Translations under genes and position numbers: made by a program
Shown here: piece by piece, positions 1-5,577 of the stretch
Layout: each line of letters starts with the position of its first letter
Position numbering within the stretch: the first letter of the stretch is position 1
Notes under the pieces: model-generated
What the model saw: only the letters and a program-made list of their open reading frames with translations
What the model was told of the DNA's origin: nothing
Database searches by the model: none
Assembly (NCBI GenBank): GCA_002773475.1
Contig: PFBB01000008.1
Location: forward strand, 925-17,874
DNA length: 16,950 bases
Reading direction: 5' to 3'
Source: Candidatus Harrisonbacteria bacterium CG10_big_fil_rev_8_21_14_0_10_44_23
Lineage (GTDB): Bacteria; Patescibacteriota; Minisyncoccia; UBA6257; 1-14-0-10-44-23

Positions 1-522
1 CACGACATAATCTGCTTTTTGTGCTGATTTTAGAACCTCGGACATTGCGACGCCGATGTTTCCGGCTAAGACGACCTTCTTTTTAGCTTGTTTTAGAATG
101 TGGGCTAATGCAGTTGCGGTTGTGCCTTTTCCTTTTGTGCCGGTGATGGCAACGATTATGGGATAGTGGGTAGTGCGTAGTTTGTGGTTTGTAGATGGGG
201 AGCGAAGAGAGAGAGTTTTTTGAAAAAATAGATTGGTGAGACTGGTGATGGCTACGCCGGCCTTCTTGGCATTTTGTATTTCCTTGGTTAAATACGGCAC
301 GCCGGGGGAGCGGTAGATAACATCAAACTCATTAAGATTGCTCAAGTATTTTTTGCCGAGAATAAAGTGGAAATATTGAGGGCGGGGACTGGCGGTGATG
401 TTTTTGTCTAGAATAGTTATCTGAGCGCTGTTTTTTAGAGTTTTGTGCAAAAAATTAGCTAATGATTGGCCCTCTTTACCCCAGCCGATAATGGCGATTT
501 TTACGATTTTTTTATTTTTCAT
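1..522 (-). CDS. murD: UDP-N-acetylmuramoylalanine--D-glutamate ligase, N-terminal part (cut by window start)
   Basis: MurD adds D-glutamate to UDP-MurNAc-L-Ala in cytoplasmic peptidoglycan precursor synthesis. The 174 residues visible begin at the ATG at 522 (minus) and run off the window. The N-terminus has a Rossmann-type stretch (IAIIGWGKEGQS, residues 9-20) and a 'SPGVP' motif (72-76). The ATP-binding P-loop reads GTKGKGTT (128-135). GNIG (154-157) follows, which points to MurD rather than MurC, MurE or MurF. Residues 103-121, just before the P-loop, are a polar insert encoded by low-complexity DNA (160-216). No SD is present; a TAGAAT box ends 6 nt before the ATG, suggesting a leaderless mRNA. 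The family call is firm; the C-terminal half is not visible. Confidence 0.9.
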   Translation of the reverse strand, partial: MKNKKIVKIAIIGWGKEGQSLANFLHKTLKNSAQITILDKNITASPRPQYFHFILGKKYLSNLNEFDVIYRSPGVPYLTKEIQNAKKAGVAITSLTNLFFQKTLSLRSPSTNHKLRTTHYPIIVAITGTKGKGTTATALAHILKQAKKKVVLAGNIGVAMSEVLKSAQKADYVV

Positions 523-528
523 GATGTT

Positions 529-534
529 ATTCTA
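529..534 (-). promoter_or_regulatory. -10 box of murD, leaderless type
   Basis: On the minus strand TAGAAT ends 6 nt before the murD ATG. That spacing puts the transcription start at or next to the A of the start codon. No clear extended -10 or -35 is seen, so the call rests on the same spacing recurring at other genes of the window. Confidence 0.5.
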
Positions 535-567
535 TGTTAGTTCGTTTTGGTGCCCGCGACAAGTTTC

Positions 568-596
568 TTGCTTGAATGTGTTTTTCATGGCACAAT
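568..596 (+). promoter_or_regulatory. Possible promoter of the intron-containing tRNA
   Basis: TTGCTT (568-573), a 17-nt spacer and CACAAT (591-596) precede the tRNA, whose mature 5' end is at 602. The -10 match is weak. If real, transcription would start within a base or two of the mature tRNA end. Confidence 0.35.
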
Positions 597-601
597 CAGT
601 T

Positions 602-872
602 CGCGGGATGGGGAAGTGGTATCCCGGGTGGCTTGATTTTTCGGGCGTTTTAACTAGCAATAGTTGATATGATTACCTGCCAAATTCGGGGAAGGCTTGA
701 CTGCTAATCCCGAGCCAAGATTGCGAAAGCAATAAGGTGTAGAGACTAGACGGTAGGCACCCTAATGGGTGAAGGGATAGTCCAGACCACAAACTTTGAT
801 TTTCAAAGGTGGCGAAAGCCATAGTCGGTATGCATAACCACCAGATCGTTGGTTCGATTCCAACTCCCGCAA
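602..872 (+). tRNA. Initiator-type tRNA-Met (CAT) split by a group I intron
   Basis: Exon 1 is 602-633 and exon 2 is 833-872. Joined, they fold as a full cloverleaf: acceptor CGCGGGA/TCCCGCA with a C1-A72 mismatch, D stem GGGA/TCCC, anticodon stem GGTGG/CCACC with loop CTCATAA, and T arm GTTGG-TTCGATT-CCAAC. The C1-A72 mismatch and the purine-11:pyrimidine-24 pair are hallmarks of bacterial initiator tRNA. The usual three G-C pairs at the base of the anticodon stem are here T-A, G-C, G-C, which is a deviation. The discriminator is A872 and CCA is not encoded. This is probably the formyl-methionine initiator of the organism. Confidence 0.88.
634..832 (+). ncRNA. Group I self-splicing intron in the tRNA anticodon loop
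   Basis: The intron lies between T33 and C34 of the tRNA and ends in G (832), as group I introns do. P1 pairs 631-636 with 641-646 and contains the expected splice-site U633-G644 wobble. P2 is AACTA-GCAA-TAGTT (652-665). P7 pairs GACTA (744-748) with TAGTC (778-782). P8 is CACCC-TAAT-GGGTG (758-771). P9 is CTTTG/CAAAG (794-808), followed by a GGC-GAAA-GCC hairpin (811-820). The core around 737-785 closely resembles the small tRNA introns of cyanobacteria and proteobacteria (subgroup IC3). No ORF is carried inside. The exact subgroup is inferred, not computed. Confidence 0.88.
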
Positions 873-912
873 CACTTCGATAAAGTTTACACTGAACGAA
901 GCTAAAGAGCTA

Positions 913-940
913 TTTAAAACTCGCCCTAGGGTGTTTTAAG
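913..940 (+). terminator. Possible terminator after the split tRNA
   Basis: TTTAAAAC (913-920) pairs with GTTTTAAG (933-940), with a CCC-TA-GGG inner hairpin, followed by TTTGC. The T-run is short and overlaps the next promoter, so the call is tentative. Confidence 0.35.
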
Positions 941-942
941 TT

Positions 943-951
943 TGCTATAAT
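943..951 (+). promoter_or_regulatory. Extended -10 promoter of the GIY-YIG gene, leaderless type
   Basis: TGC-TATAAT (TATAAT 946-951) ends 7 nt before the ATG at 959. An upstream in-frame ATG at 950 overlaps the -10 box itself and is therefore unlikely to be used. Confidence 0.6.
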
Positions 952-958
952 GTTTAAT

Positions 959-1213
959 ATGTATTGTGTTTATGTACTGCTTTGCGCTGATATGAGCCTA
1001 TACACCGGTATTACCAATAATCTCGAAAGAAGGTTTGAGGAGCACAAAAACAAAAAAGGTGGTAGATATACAAGATCTCATATCGCTAAAAAAATTATTT
1101 ATATCGAGGAGCAGATGACTAAATCTGCGGCACTAAAACGAGAAAAGCAAATAAAGGGGTGGCCGCGAGAGAAGAAAATAAAGGTCTTAAATTTGGTAAA
1201 GTTGATTAACTAA
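959..1213 (+). CDS. Small GIY-YIG domain protein (YhbQ/UPF0213-like)
   Basis: 84 residues from the ATG at 959. The GIY-YIG core reads VYVLLC then LYTGIT near the N-terminus, followed by NNLERRFEEHK with the catalytic-type arginine, and KREKQIKGW with the conserved glutamate/lysine region further on. It has only the nuclease domain and no DNA-binding extension, as in YhbQ-type proteins whose role is unclear (DNA or RNA processing or repair). The start was chosen because a -10 box covers the alternative ATG at 950. It heads a co-directional run with the next three genes. It sits about 90 bp after a group I intron, but its short standalone form argues against an active homing endonuclease. Confidence 0.85.
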   Translation: MYCVYVLLCADMSLYTGITNNLERRFEEHKNKKGGRYTRSHIAKKIIYIEEQMTKSAALKREKQIKGWPREKKIKVLNLVKLIN

Positions 1214-1216
1214 TCT

Positions 1217-1426
1217 ATGGAAATTCAACCGGGACAGAAATATAAGCATTTTAAGGGTGGCGTGTATGAGGTGGTTGGTGTGGCCAAACACTCAGAGACG
1301 CTGGAGGAAATGGTGGTTTATAAGCACGATGGTCAACTTTGGGCGAGGCCGAGGGAAATGTGGTTTGATGAAGTGGATAAACCGGAGTTGGGTTATAAAG
1401 GACCTCGATTTGTTTTAATTGATTAA
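1217..1426 (+). CDS. DUF1653 family protein
   Basis: 69 residues. The line KYKHFKGGVYEVVGVAKHSE, then LEEMVVYKHDGQLWARPREMW, matches the short all-beta DUF1653 domain found across many bacteria, often standalone. The family has no established function. The start is 3 nt after the upstream stop, with no SD, so it is probably translated by coupling or through an unstructured start. The length is normal for a single-domain member. Confidence 0.85.
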   Translation: MEIQPGQKYKHFKGGVYEVVGVAKHSETLEEMVVYKHDGQLWARPREMWFDEVDKPELGYKGPRFVLID

Positions 1427-1429
1427 TTG

Positions 1430-2011
1430 ATGAAAATTGCAATTGATATTGACGATGTCGTTTCAGAGACCCTTCGGGGCCTTGTTGATTTTAGTAATAA
1501 AGAAAATGGACGGGATGATAAGTTTGAAGATCATACAAATTTCTTCTTATCAAATATCTGGGAGTGCTCTATTGAGGAGGCAGTAAAGCGAGTAAATGAC
1601 TTTTTTCGACTCGGCCATGGAAATACGCTAGTGCCAATGGCCGGAGCGAAGGACGTTTTGACTAAGTTGAAGGATGAATATGAGATGGTTTTTATAACCT
1701 CCCGCTCGGCTAATATGATGGAATCAACAAAAAAGTGGCTGAATAAACACTTTGGTGGCCTAAATATACCTTTGTATTTGAAAAATGAGCACTTCGCGGG
1801 GAGTGATGAATTTAAAAAGTCTGCTATTTGCAAGGAATTGGGAGTGGATTTAATTATCGAAGATGCACCTCATTATATCGAGGATTGTTCTGAGGCGGGG
1901 ATTAAGGTCTTTATATTTGATCGTCCTTGGAACCAAGAAGTTCGGGAGAATGATTTAATCACCCGTGTAAGAGATTGGGGGGAGATTGGAAGGGAGCTGG
2001 GTGTTGAATAA
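1430..2011 (+). CDS. HAD-family 5'-nucleotidase (NT5C-like)
   Basis: 193 residues. Residues 4-11 (AIDIDDVV) carry the HAD motif I nucleophile pair DxD (D6, D8). FITSRS is motif II, and LIIEDAPHY is the acidic motif IV. The overall form fits the C-type 5'(3')-deoxyribonucleotidase group, which dephosphorylates nucleoside monophosphates. The substrate cannot be read from the sequence. An in-frame TTG at 1427 is possible, but the ATG at 1430 starts 3 nt after the upstream stop and is preferred. No SD is seen. The gene belongs to the 959-2726 run. Confidence 0.75.
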   Translation: MKIAIDIDDVVSETLRGLVDFSNKENGRDDKFEDHTNFFLSNIWECSIEEAVKRVNDFFRLGHGNTLVPMAGAKDVLTKLKDEYEMVFITSRSANMMESTKKWLNKHFGGLNIPLYLKNEHFAGSDEFKKSAICKELGVDLIIEDAPHYIEDCSEAGIKVFIFDRPWNQEVRENDLITRVRDWGEIGRELGVE

Positions 2012-2060
2012 AGGTGAACAGCAATTTTGTGAAATAATATCTATATATCGGCTGTTTTGT

Positions 2061-2726
2061 GTGGCTAAATTTTTAGAAAAGCAAAAGGCTATAATCTTGA
2101 GAAAAAAGGGGGCGAGCATTTCGAAAATTGCTCGTGAGCTTGGCGTGTCTAAGGGGTCGGTCAGTATCTGGTGTAGGAGTATTCATCTAACGAAGCGTCA
2201 GGAGGAAAATATAAGATTGAAGATGATTCGGGCCGGACATGCTGGGCGGATGAAGGGTGCGTATATTCAACGGTTGGGACGAATAGAAAGAATGCGTCGT
2301 TTTGCCTTGGAGGGGCGATCGATGGTGGGAGATGTGTCTAAAAGAGACCTTCTTATGCTTGGAATAGGTTTATATATTAGTGAGGGGGGTAAGCGAGATA
2401 GCCGGGCAGTAATCTCAAACTCAGATTTTAAAGTGCACAAACTTGCGATGCGTTGGTTTGAGTCGATGGGGGTGAAAAATGAGGATTTTTCGGGTCACAT
2501 TAATTTGAATGAGCGATATCGTCGGAGCGATTTGGCTATTAAGAAAGAGTGGTCAAAGCTTCTTCGTGTTGAGCTTAGTCGGATTAAGAAGACCGTATTC
2601 ATCAAAACCCCGCATAAGAAAAAATACGCGAAACGAGGGAGCTATAGGGGTGTGTTCCAGCTGCGTGTTGCTAAAAGTGCGAATTTACAGTATAAAATAC
2701 TTGGCTTAATGGATGCGGTAATGTAA
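2061..2726 (+). CDS. Helix-turn-helix protein with LAGLIDADG-like region
   Basis: About 221 residues from the GTG at 2061. In-frame starts at 1986 (TTG) and 2001 (GTG) would lengthen it and overlap the upstream gene; the start is uncertain. Residues 8-45 form a resolvase-type helix-turn-helix (IILRKKGASISKIARELGVS, then KGSVSIWCR). Near residues 98-112, LLMLGIGLYISEGGK resembles the first LAGLIDADG helix with an acidic metal-ligand position. The rest (SNSDFKVHKLAMRWFESMGV, then WSKLLRV) fits the alpha-beta half of that fold. Such HTH plus LAGLIDADG-like proteins are recurrent in this radiation and their job is unknown. Regulation or homing are both possible. The ORF is intact. Confidence 0.65.
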   Translation: MAKFLEKQKAIILRKKGASISKIARELGVSKGSVSIWCRSIHLTKRQEENIRLKMIRAGHAGRMKGAYIQRLGRIERMRRFALEGRSMVGDVSKRDLLMLGIGLYISEGGKRDSRAVISNSDFKVHKLAMRWFESMGVKNEDFSGHINLNERYRRSDLAIKKEWSKLLRVELSRIKKTVFIKTPHKKKYAKRGSYRGVFQLRVAKSANLQYKILGLMDAVM

Positions 2727-2737
2727 ATTTAGAACAT

Positions 2738-2810
2738 GCCGGTGTAGCTCAGTGGTTAGAGCGAGCGTTTCATAAGCGCTAGGTCGGTGGTTCGATCCCA
2801 CCCGCCGGCA
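2738..2810 (+). tRNA. tRNA with anticodon CAT (elongator Met, or Ile2)
   Basis: Full cloverleaf: acceptor GCCGGTG/CGCCGGC, D arm GCTC-AGTGGTTA-GAGC, anticodon arm AGCGT-TTCATAA-GCGCT, T arm GGTGG-TTCGATC-CCACC, discriminator A2810. CCA is not encoded. It has a normal first acceptor pair, so it is not an initiator. A CAT anticodon also occurs in the isoleucine tRNA modified to lysidine; sequence alone does not settle which this is. No intron. Confidence 0.9.
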
Positions 2811-2823
2811 CAATATAAAAGAT

Positions 2824-3204
2824 TTATTTTTTGGTCTCTGGCGCGGTTTTTTGTTTGTCTGAACCTGTGCCGGTTTCAGACTTGGTTTCCTTTACGGCAA
2901 ACGATCCACCGCCGATGAGGGCGATCATTAGCACGACTAAAATCGATAAGATTATTAGGGGGTTTACCCGAGGAAAAGCTCTGGTTATTAGAGCTATGCC
3001 GCTTATAAAAAGGACTGCGTCTATAAGCCAAAGCAGAATAGCGCGGCCCTGTTGTCCAGATTTAGCGAGGCCCTTCATTCCTGGCCAGGCAAGAAGGGAG
3101 AAAATAATTGACAGAACAATCAGACCCAGACCCCAATAGAGATTGTGCGCCACAAAAAGAGGAGCTTCTTCAACTACGAATGAGGCGGGTAGGTCTTCAA
3201 ACAT
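2824..3204 (-). CDS. Small integral membrane protein of unknown function
   Basis: 126 residues from the ATG at 3204. Three hydrophobic segments lie at about 21-40, 54-74 and 82-99, followed by a polar, lysine- and threonine-rich tail (104-126) that is probably cytoplasmic or periplasmic and disordered. A start 13 codons upstream (3243) is open, but that extension contains the TATAAT box, so the shorter form is preferred. It is convergent with the CAT tRNA and divergent from the PheRS gene. I do not recognise a family. Confidence 0.7.
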   Translation of the reverse strand: MFEDLPASFVVEEAPLFVAHNLYWGLGLIVLSIIFSLLAWPGMKGLAKSGQQGRAILLWLIDAVLFISGIALITRAFPRVNPLIILSILVVLMIALIGGGSFAVKETKSETGTGSDKQKTAPETKK

Positions 3205-3210
3205 ATCAAC

Positions 3211-3219
3211 ATTATACCA
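3211..3219 (-). promoter_or_regulatory. Extended -10 promoter of the small membrane protein, leaderless type
   Basis: On the minus strand TGG-TATAAT ends 6 nt (GTTGAT) before the ATG at 3204. This decides the start of the gene, because the longer ORF would place the promoter inside coding sequence. Confidence 0.65.
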
Positions 3220-3227
3220 CGCGCTAT

Positions 3228-3256
3228 TTGATGATTTTGCCAAAATTCGATAGGAT
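3228..3256 (+). promoter_or_regulatory. Promoter of the PheRS gene
   Basis: TTGATG (3228-3233), a 17-nt spacer and TAGGAT (3251-3256). The ATG at 3266 lies 9 nt after the -10 box, giving a 0-3 nt leader. It is back to back with the minus-strand promoter at 3211-3219. Confidence 0.55.
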
Positions 3257-3265
3257 TACCTTTGT

Positions 3266-4408
3266 ATGCAGGGTGAAATTACAATTAGACCAGAAGAGGA
3301 GAATAAACTTTTGGAAAAGCTTAAAGAGCGCAAGGACGCCGAGGCGGCAAGAATGTTGCGTTTTTTGGGTATGCCCGACTTGTCTCGGACTGCGGGCAGC
3401 CCAATTTATGAATTGGTACAGAGGATTCGAGGAGCTAAGGATTTTGAGGATTTTGCGATTGTTGAGGTGCCAGAAATTGTGCCCGCTGATCAGAGCTTTG
3501 ATCTATTTGACTTTCCCGCAGATCATCCAGCACGATCGAAATCAGACACTTATTATGTTGATGAGGAAAATATTTTGCGCACCCACACAACTGTTTCTTG
3601 GTATTACTACTTAACATCGGATTACGCTAAGAAAAAAATTGAGGCTAATGAAGATCTGGGGGTTTTGACCTACGGTAAGGTTTATCGGAAGGATGAGATT
3701 GACCGAAATCACATGAATGTTTTCCATCAGATTGACGGTTATTATCTGATTCCAAAAGACAAAGGCGTGATCGTGATTGAGGATTTGAAGAAAGTTTTGG
3801 CTGATATCGCTCAAACTGTTTTCGGCAAGGATGTTGAGTATAGATTTAATGAAGATACTTTTCCCTACACGCATCCCAGCACGGAAATGGAAGTTAGGAT
3901 TGGCGGAAAATGGATCGAGATTCTTGGATCTGGTGTGGTGAAGGGAAGCGTACTCGAAAAACTTGGAGTTGACTCTAAAAATTATACTGGTTGGGCTTTT
4001 GGATTTGGTTTAGAGCGTTTGGCAATTGTTGGAATGGAGCTACCGGATATCCGATTGCTTTGGTCTGAAGACGAGCGAGTGAAAAAGCAGTTGAAGCTGG
4101 GAAATAAATATGAGGAAGTTAGTAAGTATCCGCCCGTGGTGCGTGATATCTCCTTTATTGTTGATAAATCTTTCGTTCCTAATAATTATTTTGATTTAAT
4201 TCGCGATATTGGAGGCGATATGATTGAGGAGGTGGAGCTTTTAGATCATTATGACAATGATGCTAAATTTGGCGCGGATAAAACTAGCTATACTTACCGG
4301 ATTTTGTATCGCAGTATGGATAGAACCTTAACTGCGGATGAGGTTGGGCCAATTCATGCCAAAATTGAAGAAGAAACGCGAAAGCAGTTTGGAGGCGAGA
4401 TTAGATAG
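3266..4408 (+). CDS. pheS: Single-chain (mitochondrial-type) phenylalanyl-tRNA synthetase
   Basis: 380 residues; charges tRNA-Phe with phenylalanine. Residues 70-270 are the class II catalytic core of PheRS alpha: FDFPADHPAR (81-90), motif 2 with GKVYRKDEIDRNH (137-149) and VFHQ (152-155), FPYTHPS (199-205), and motif 3 GFGLERLAI (246-254). Residues 287-380 (KYPPVVRDISF to the end, including IGGDMIEEVELLDHYD and YRSMDRTL) are a ferredoxin-like anticodon-binding domain (FDX-ACB). In ordinary bacterial PheRS that domain ends the separate beta subunit. Alpha core plus FDX-ACB in one short chain is the layout of the monomeric mitochondrial enzyme. No pheT is in the window. No N-terminal coiled coil of bacterial PheS is present. 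The symbol pheS is used for the catalytic part only. Confidence 0.9.
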   Translation: MQGEITIRPEEENKLLEKLKERKDAEAARMLRFLGMPDLSRTAGSPIYELVQRIRGAKDFEDFAIVEVPEIVPADQSFDLFDFPADHPARSKSDTYYVDEENILRTHTTVSWYYYLTSDYAKKKIEANEDLGVLTYGKVYRKDEIDRNHMNVFHQIDGYYLIPKDKGVIVIEDLKKVLADIAQTVFGKDVEYRFNEDTFPYTHPSTEMEVRIGGKWIEILGSGVVKGSVLEKLGVDSKNYTGWAFGFGLERLAIVGMELPDIRLLWSEDERVKKQLKLGNKYEEVSKYPPVVRDISFIVDKSFVPNNYFDLIRDIGGDMIEEVELLDHYDNDAKFGADKTSYTYRILYRSMDRTLTADEVGPIHAKIEEETRKQFGGEIR

Positions 4409-4416
4409 TTTTTGCT

Positions 4417-4444
4417 TTGACATATTTTTAGGTGGTGATATTAT
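4417..4444 (+). promoter_or_regulatory. Promoter of the structured RNA
   Basis: TTGACA (4417-4422), a 16-nt spacer and TATTAT (4439-4444). The start is expected near 4451. The -35 box is a perfect consensus, unlike the leaderless promoters of neighbouring genes. Confidence 0.65.
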
Positions 4445-4450
4445 AACTAT

Positions 4451-4872
4451 CAGCTCTTTAAATTTTATCTAGTGTTTTGACGAAGTGCTGTGAGGGCACT
4501 TCATCCAAGCACTAGATTTAGTGAATGTGCGTAGGTTTCGTGCTGAGTGTTGACTGAACCAGAGAGCACGGGCTTAACTGCCCGTCTTGCTCGACCGTGA
4601 TGTCGCCTACGCTCGCCGGCATGTGCCGCGCACATTCACCTCCTTTGGAGGGGGGTTGTGGGAAACAACGAAGGCCAACAGCGCCATAATGGCACCCGAG
4701 CAGCCCAAGGTTGCCAAGTCGCCATCTTGGGCTACCCAAAAGACAGCCAAGCGTTAGTTTGCGTCCCTAGTTGTACCCACGACCCTCCGCCCCTCATGAG
4801 CACAGACCCTCCTCGACCTACGGAGGTAAGTGCTCGGGGCCACGGTAGACTTACCGTGGCCCCTCTTTTTTT
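4451..4872 (+). ncRNA. Structured RNA of about 420 nt, family not recognised
   Basis: GC-rich transcript unit between its own promoter and a strong terminator, with no convincing ORF. Helices visible: 4467-4474 with 4510-4517, enclosing 4482-4488 with 4496-4502; a long-range 11-bp pairing 4521-4531 with 4629-4639, enclosing 4568-4573 with 4580-4585 and 4564-4567 with 4589-4592; CCTCC-TTT-GGAGG at 4639-4651; GTTGT/ACAAC just after; 4702-4709 with 4726-4733; and 4798-4803 with 4830-4835, enclosing 4808-4812 with 4822-4826. Size suggests RNase P RNA or tmRNA, but I cannot find the P4 core of RNase P or the tRNA-like end of tmRNA. A 22-codon ORF at 4690 has no SD and is probably chance. Confidence 0.6.
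4836..4872 (+). terminator. Rho-independent terminator of the structured RNA
   Basis: A 12-bp perfect stem, GGGGCCACGGTA (4836-4847) with TACCGTGGCCCC (4852-4863), is followed by TC and seven T residues. Confidence 0.9.
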
Positions 4873-4880
4873 GCTATGAT
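4872..4880 (+). promoter_or_regulatory. Extended -10 promoter of adk
   Basis: TGC-TATGAT (TATGAT 4875-4880) starts in the last T of the preceding terminator tail. TTACCG (4851-4856) at 18 nt could be a weak -35, inside the terminator stem. The leader to the ATG at 4906 would be about 19 nt and has no SD. Confidence 0.5.
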
Positions 4881-4905
4881 TAGTAAGTAATTAATCTTCT
4901 TTTAT

Positions 4906-5577
4906 ATGAACAAAAAAATTGCAGTGGTTATTTTTGGCCCTCCGGGATCCGGAAAGGGGACTCAGGCAGATCTTTTGGCGGAGAAATTTGGTTTAAATCA
5001 CATCAATACAGGTAAATTAATTGAGAAGGTGGTGCACGATCCTCAATATGCTAATAATGAAAAAATCCAGGATGAACGAAAAAAATACGACTCTGGTGTT
5101 TTGGTTTCTCCAAGTTGGGCTCTTGAACTAGTTTCTAGGTTTGTAAACGAATACGCCGCTGAGGGAAAAGGGGTTATATTCAGCGGCTCCCCAAGGACCA
5201 TGGATGAAGCGAAGGGCATGGATGGAAATCCCGGGTTAATTGAGGTTTTAGAACAAGTATATGGAAAAGAGGGGGTTTTCCCGTTTGAGATCAAGCTCTC
5301 AAACGAGTCTTCGATAAGGAGAAACTCGTCTCGTTGGATTTGTATTCCGACAGGAAAGCCGGTGCGCGATCCATCGGAGTGTGATGGAGAGGTCCAAAAA
5401 AGAACTGATGATAAACCCGAGGTGATAAAGGATCGATTGGTGGAGTATGAAACAAGGACGCTTCCTGTTGTTGAAGAGTTTAATCGAGCGGGGCTCAAGG
5501 TTTTTGAGATTGATGGAGAGCCAGAGGTTGAAGAGGTGCATAAACAATTCATGTCTCACTTTGATGGGCACAATTAA
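4906..5577 (+). CDS. adk: Adenylate kinase
   Basis: 223 residues; interconverts ATP + AMP and 2 ADP. The P-loop is GPPGSGKGTQ (11-20), and NTGKLIE (34-40) starts the AMP-binding part. The usual DGFPRT motif reads SGSPRT (93-98), losing the aspartate and phenylalanine. The LID runs about 137-172 with only two cysteines (C146, C159) instead of the four of a zinc LID, then KRTDDKPEVIKDRL (165-178), with RTDD in the conserved arginine/aspartate region. Length is normal. It overlaps map by 14 nt, a common pairing with methionine aminopeptidase in bacterial genomes. Function is likely retained despite the motif changes. Confidence 0.92.
   Translation: MNKKIAVVIFGPPGSGKGTQADLLAEKFGLNHINTGKLIEKVVHDPQYANNEKIQDERKKYDSGVLVSPSWALELVSRFVNEYAAEGKGVIFSGSPRTMDEAKGMDGNPGLIEVLEQVYGKEGVFPFEIKLSNESSIRRNSSRWICIPTGKPVRDPSECDGEVQKRTDDKPEVIKDRLVEYETRTLPVVEEFNRAGLKVFEIDGEPEVEEVHKQFMSHFDGHN

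Noticed and set aside
443..667. 74-codon plus-strand ORF over the murD start and the tRNA exon
   Set aside because: It overlaps the clear murD coding strand and the split tRNA, and the product looks like random hydrophobic sequence.
959..1213. Intron-encoded homing endonuclease
   Set aside because: It lies outside the intron, has its own promoter and is a single-domain YhbQ-type protein without a DNA-binding part.
4518..4739. Minus-strand ORF of 73 codons across the structured RNA
   Set aside because: It runs antisense to strong helices, has no SD or -10 and has a composition expected from GC-rich structured DNA.
4451..4872. RNase P RNA, tmRNA, SRP RNA or 6S RNA as identity of the structured RNA
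   Set aside because: No GAGGAAAGTCC-type P4 core, no tRNA-like TTCGA-containing 3' end, no GGAAGGNAGCA-type SRP tip, and too long for 6S. A covariance search is needed to exclude divergent forms.
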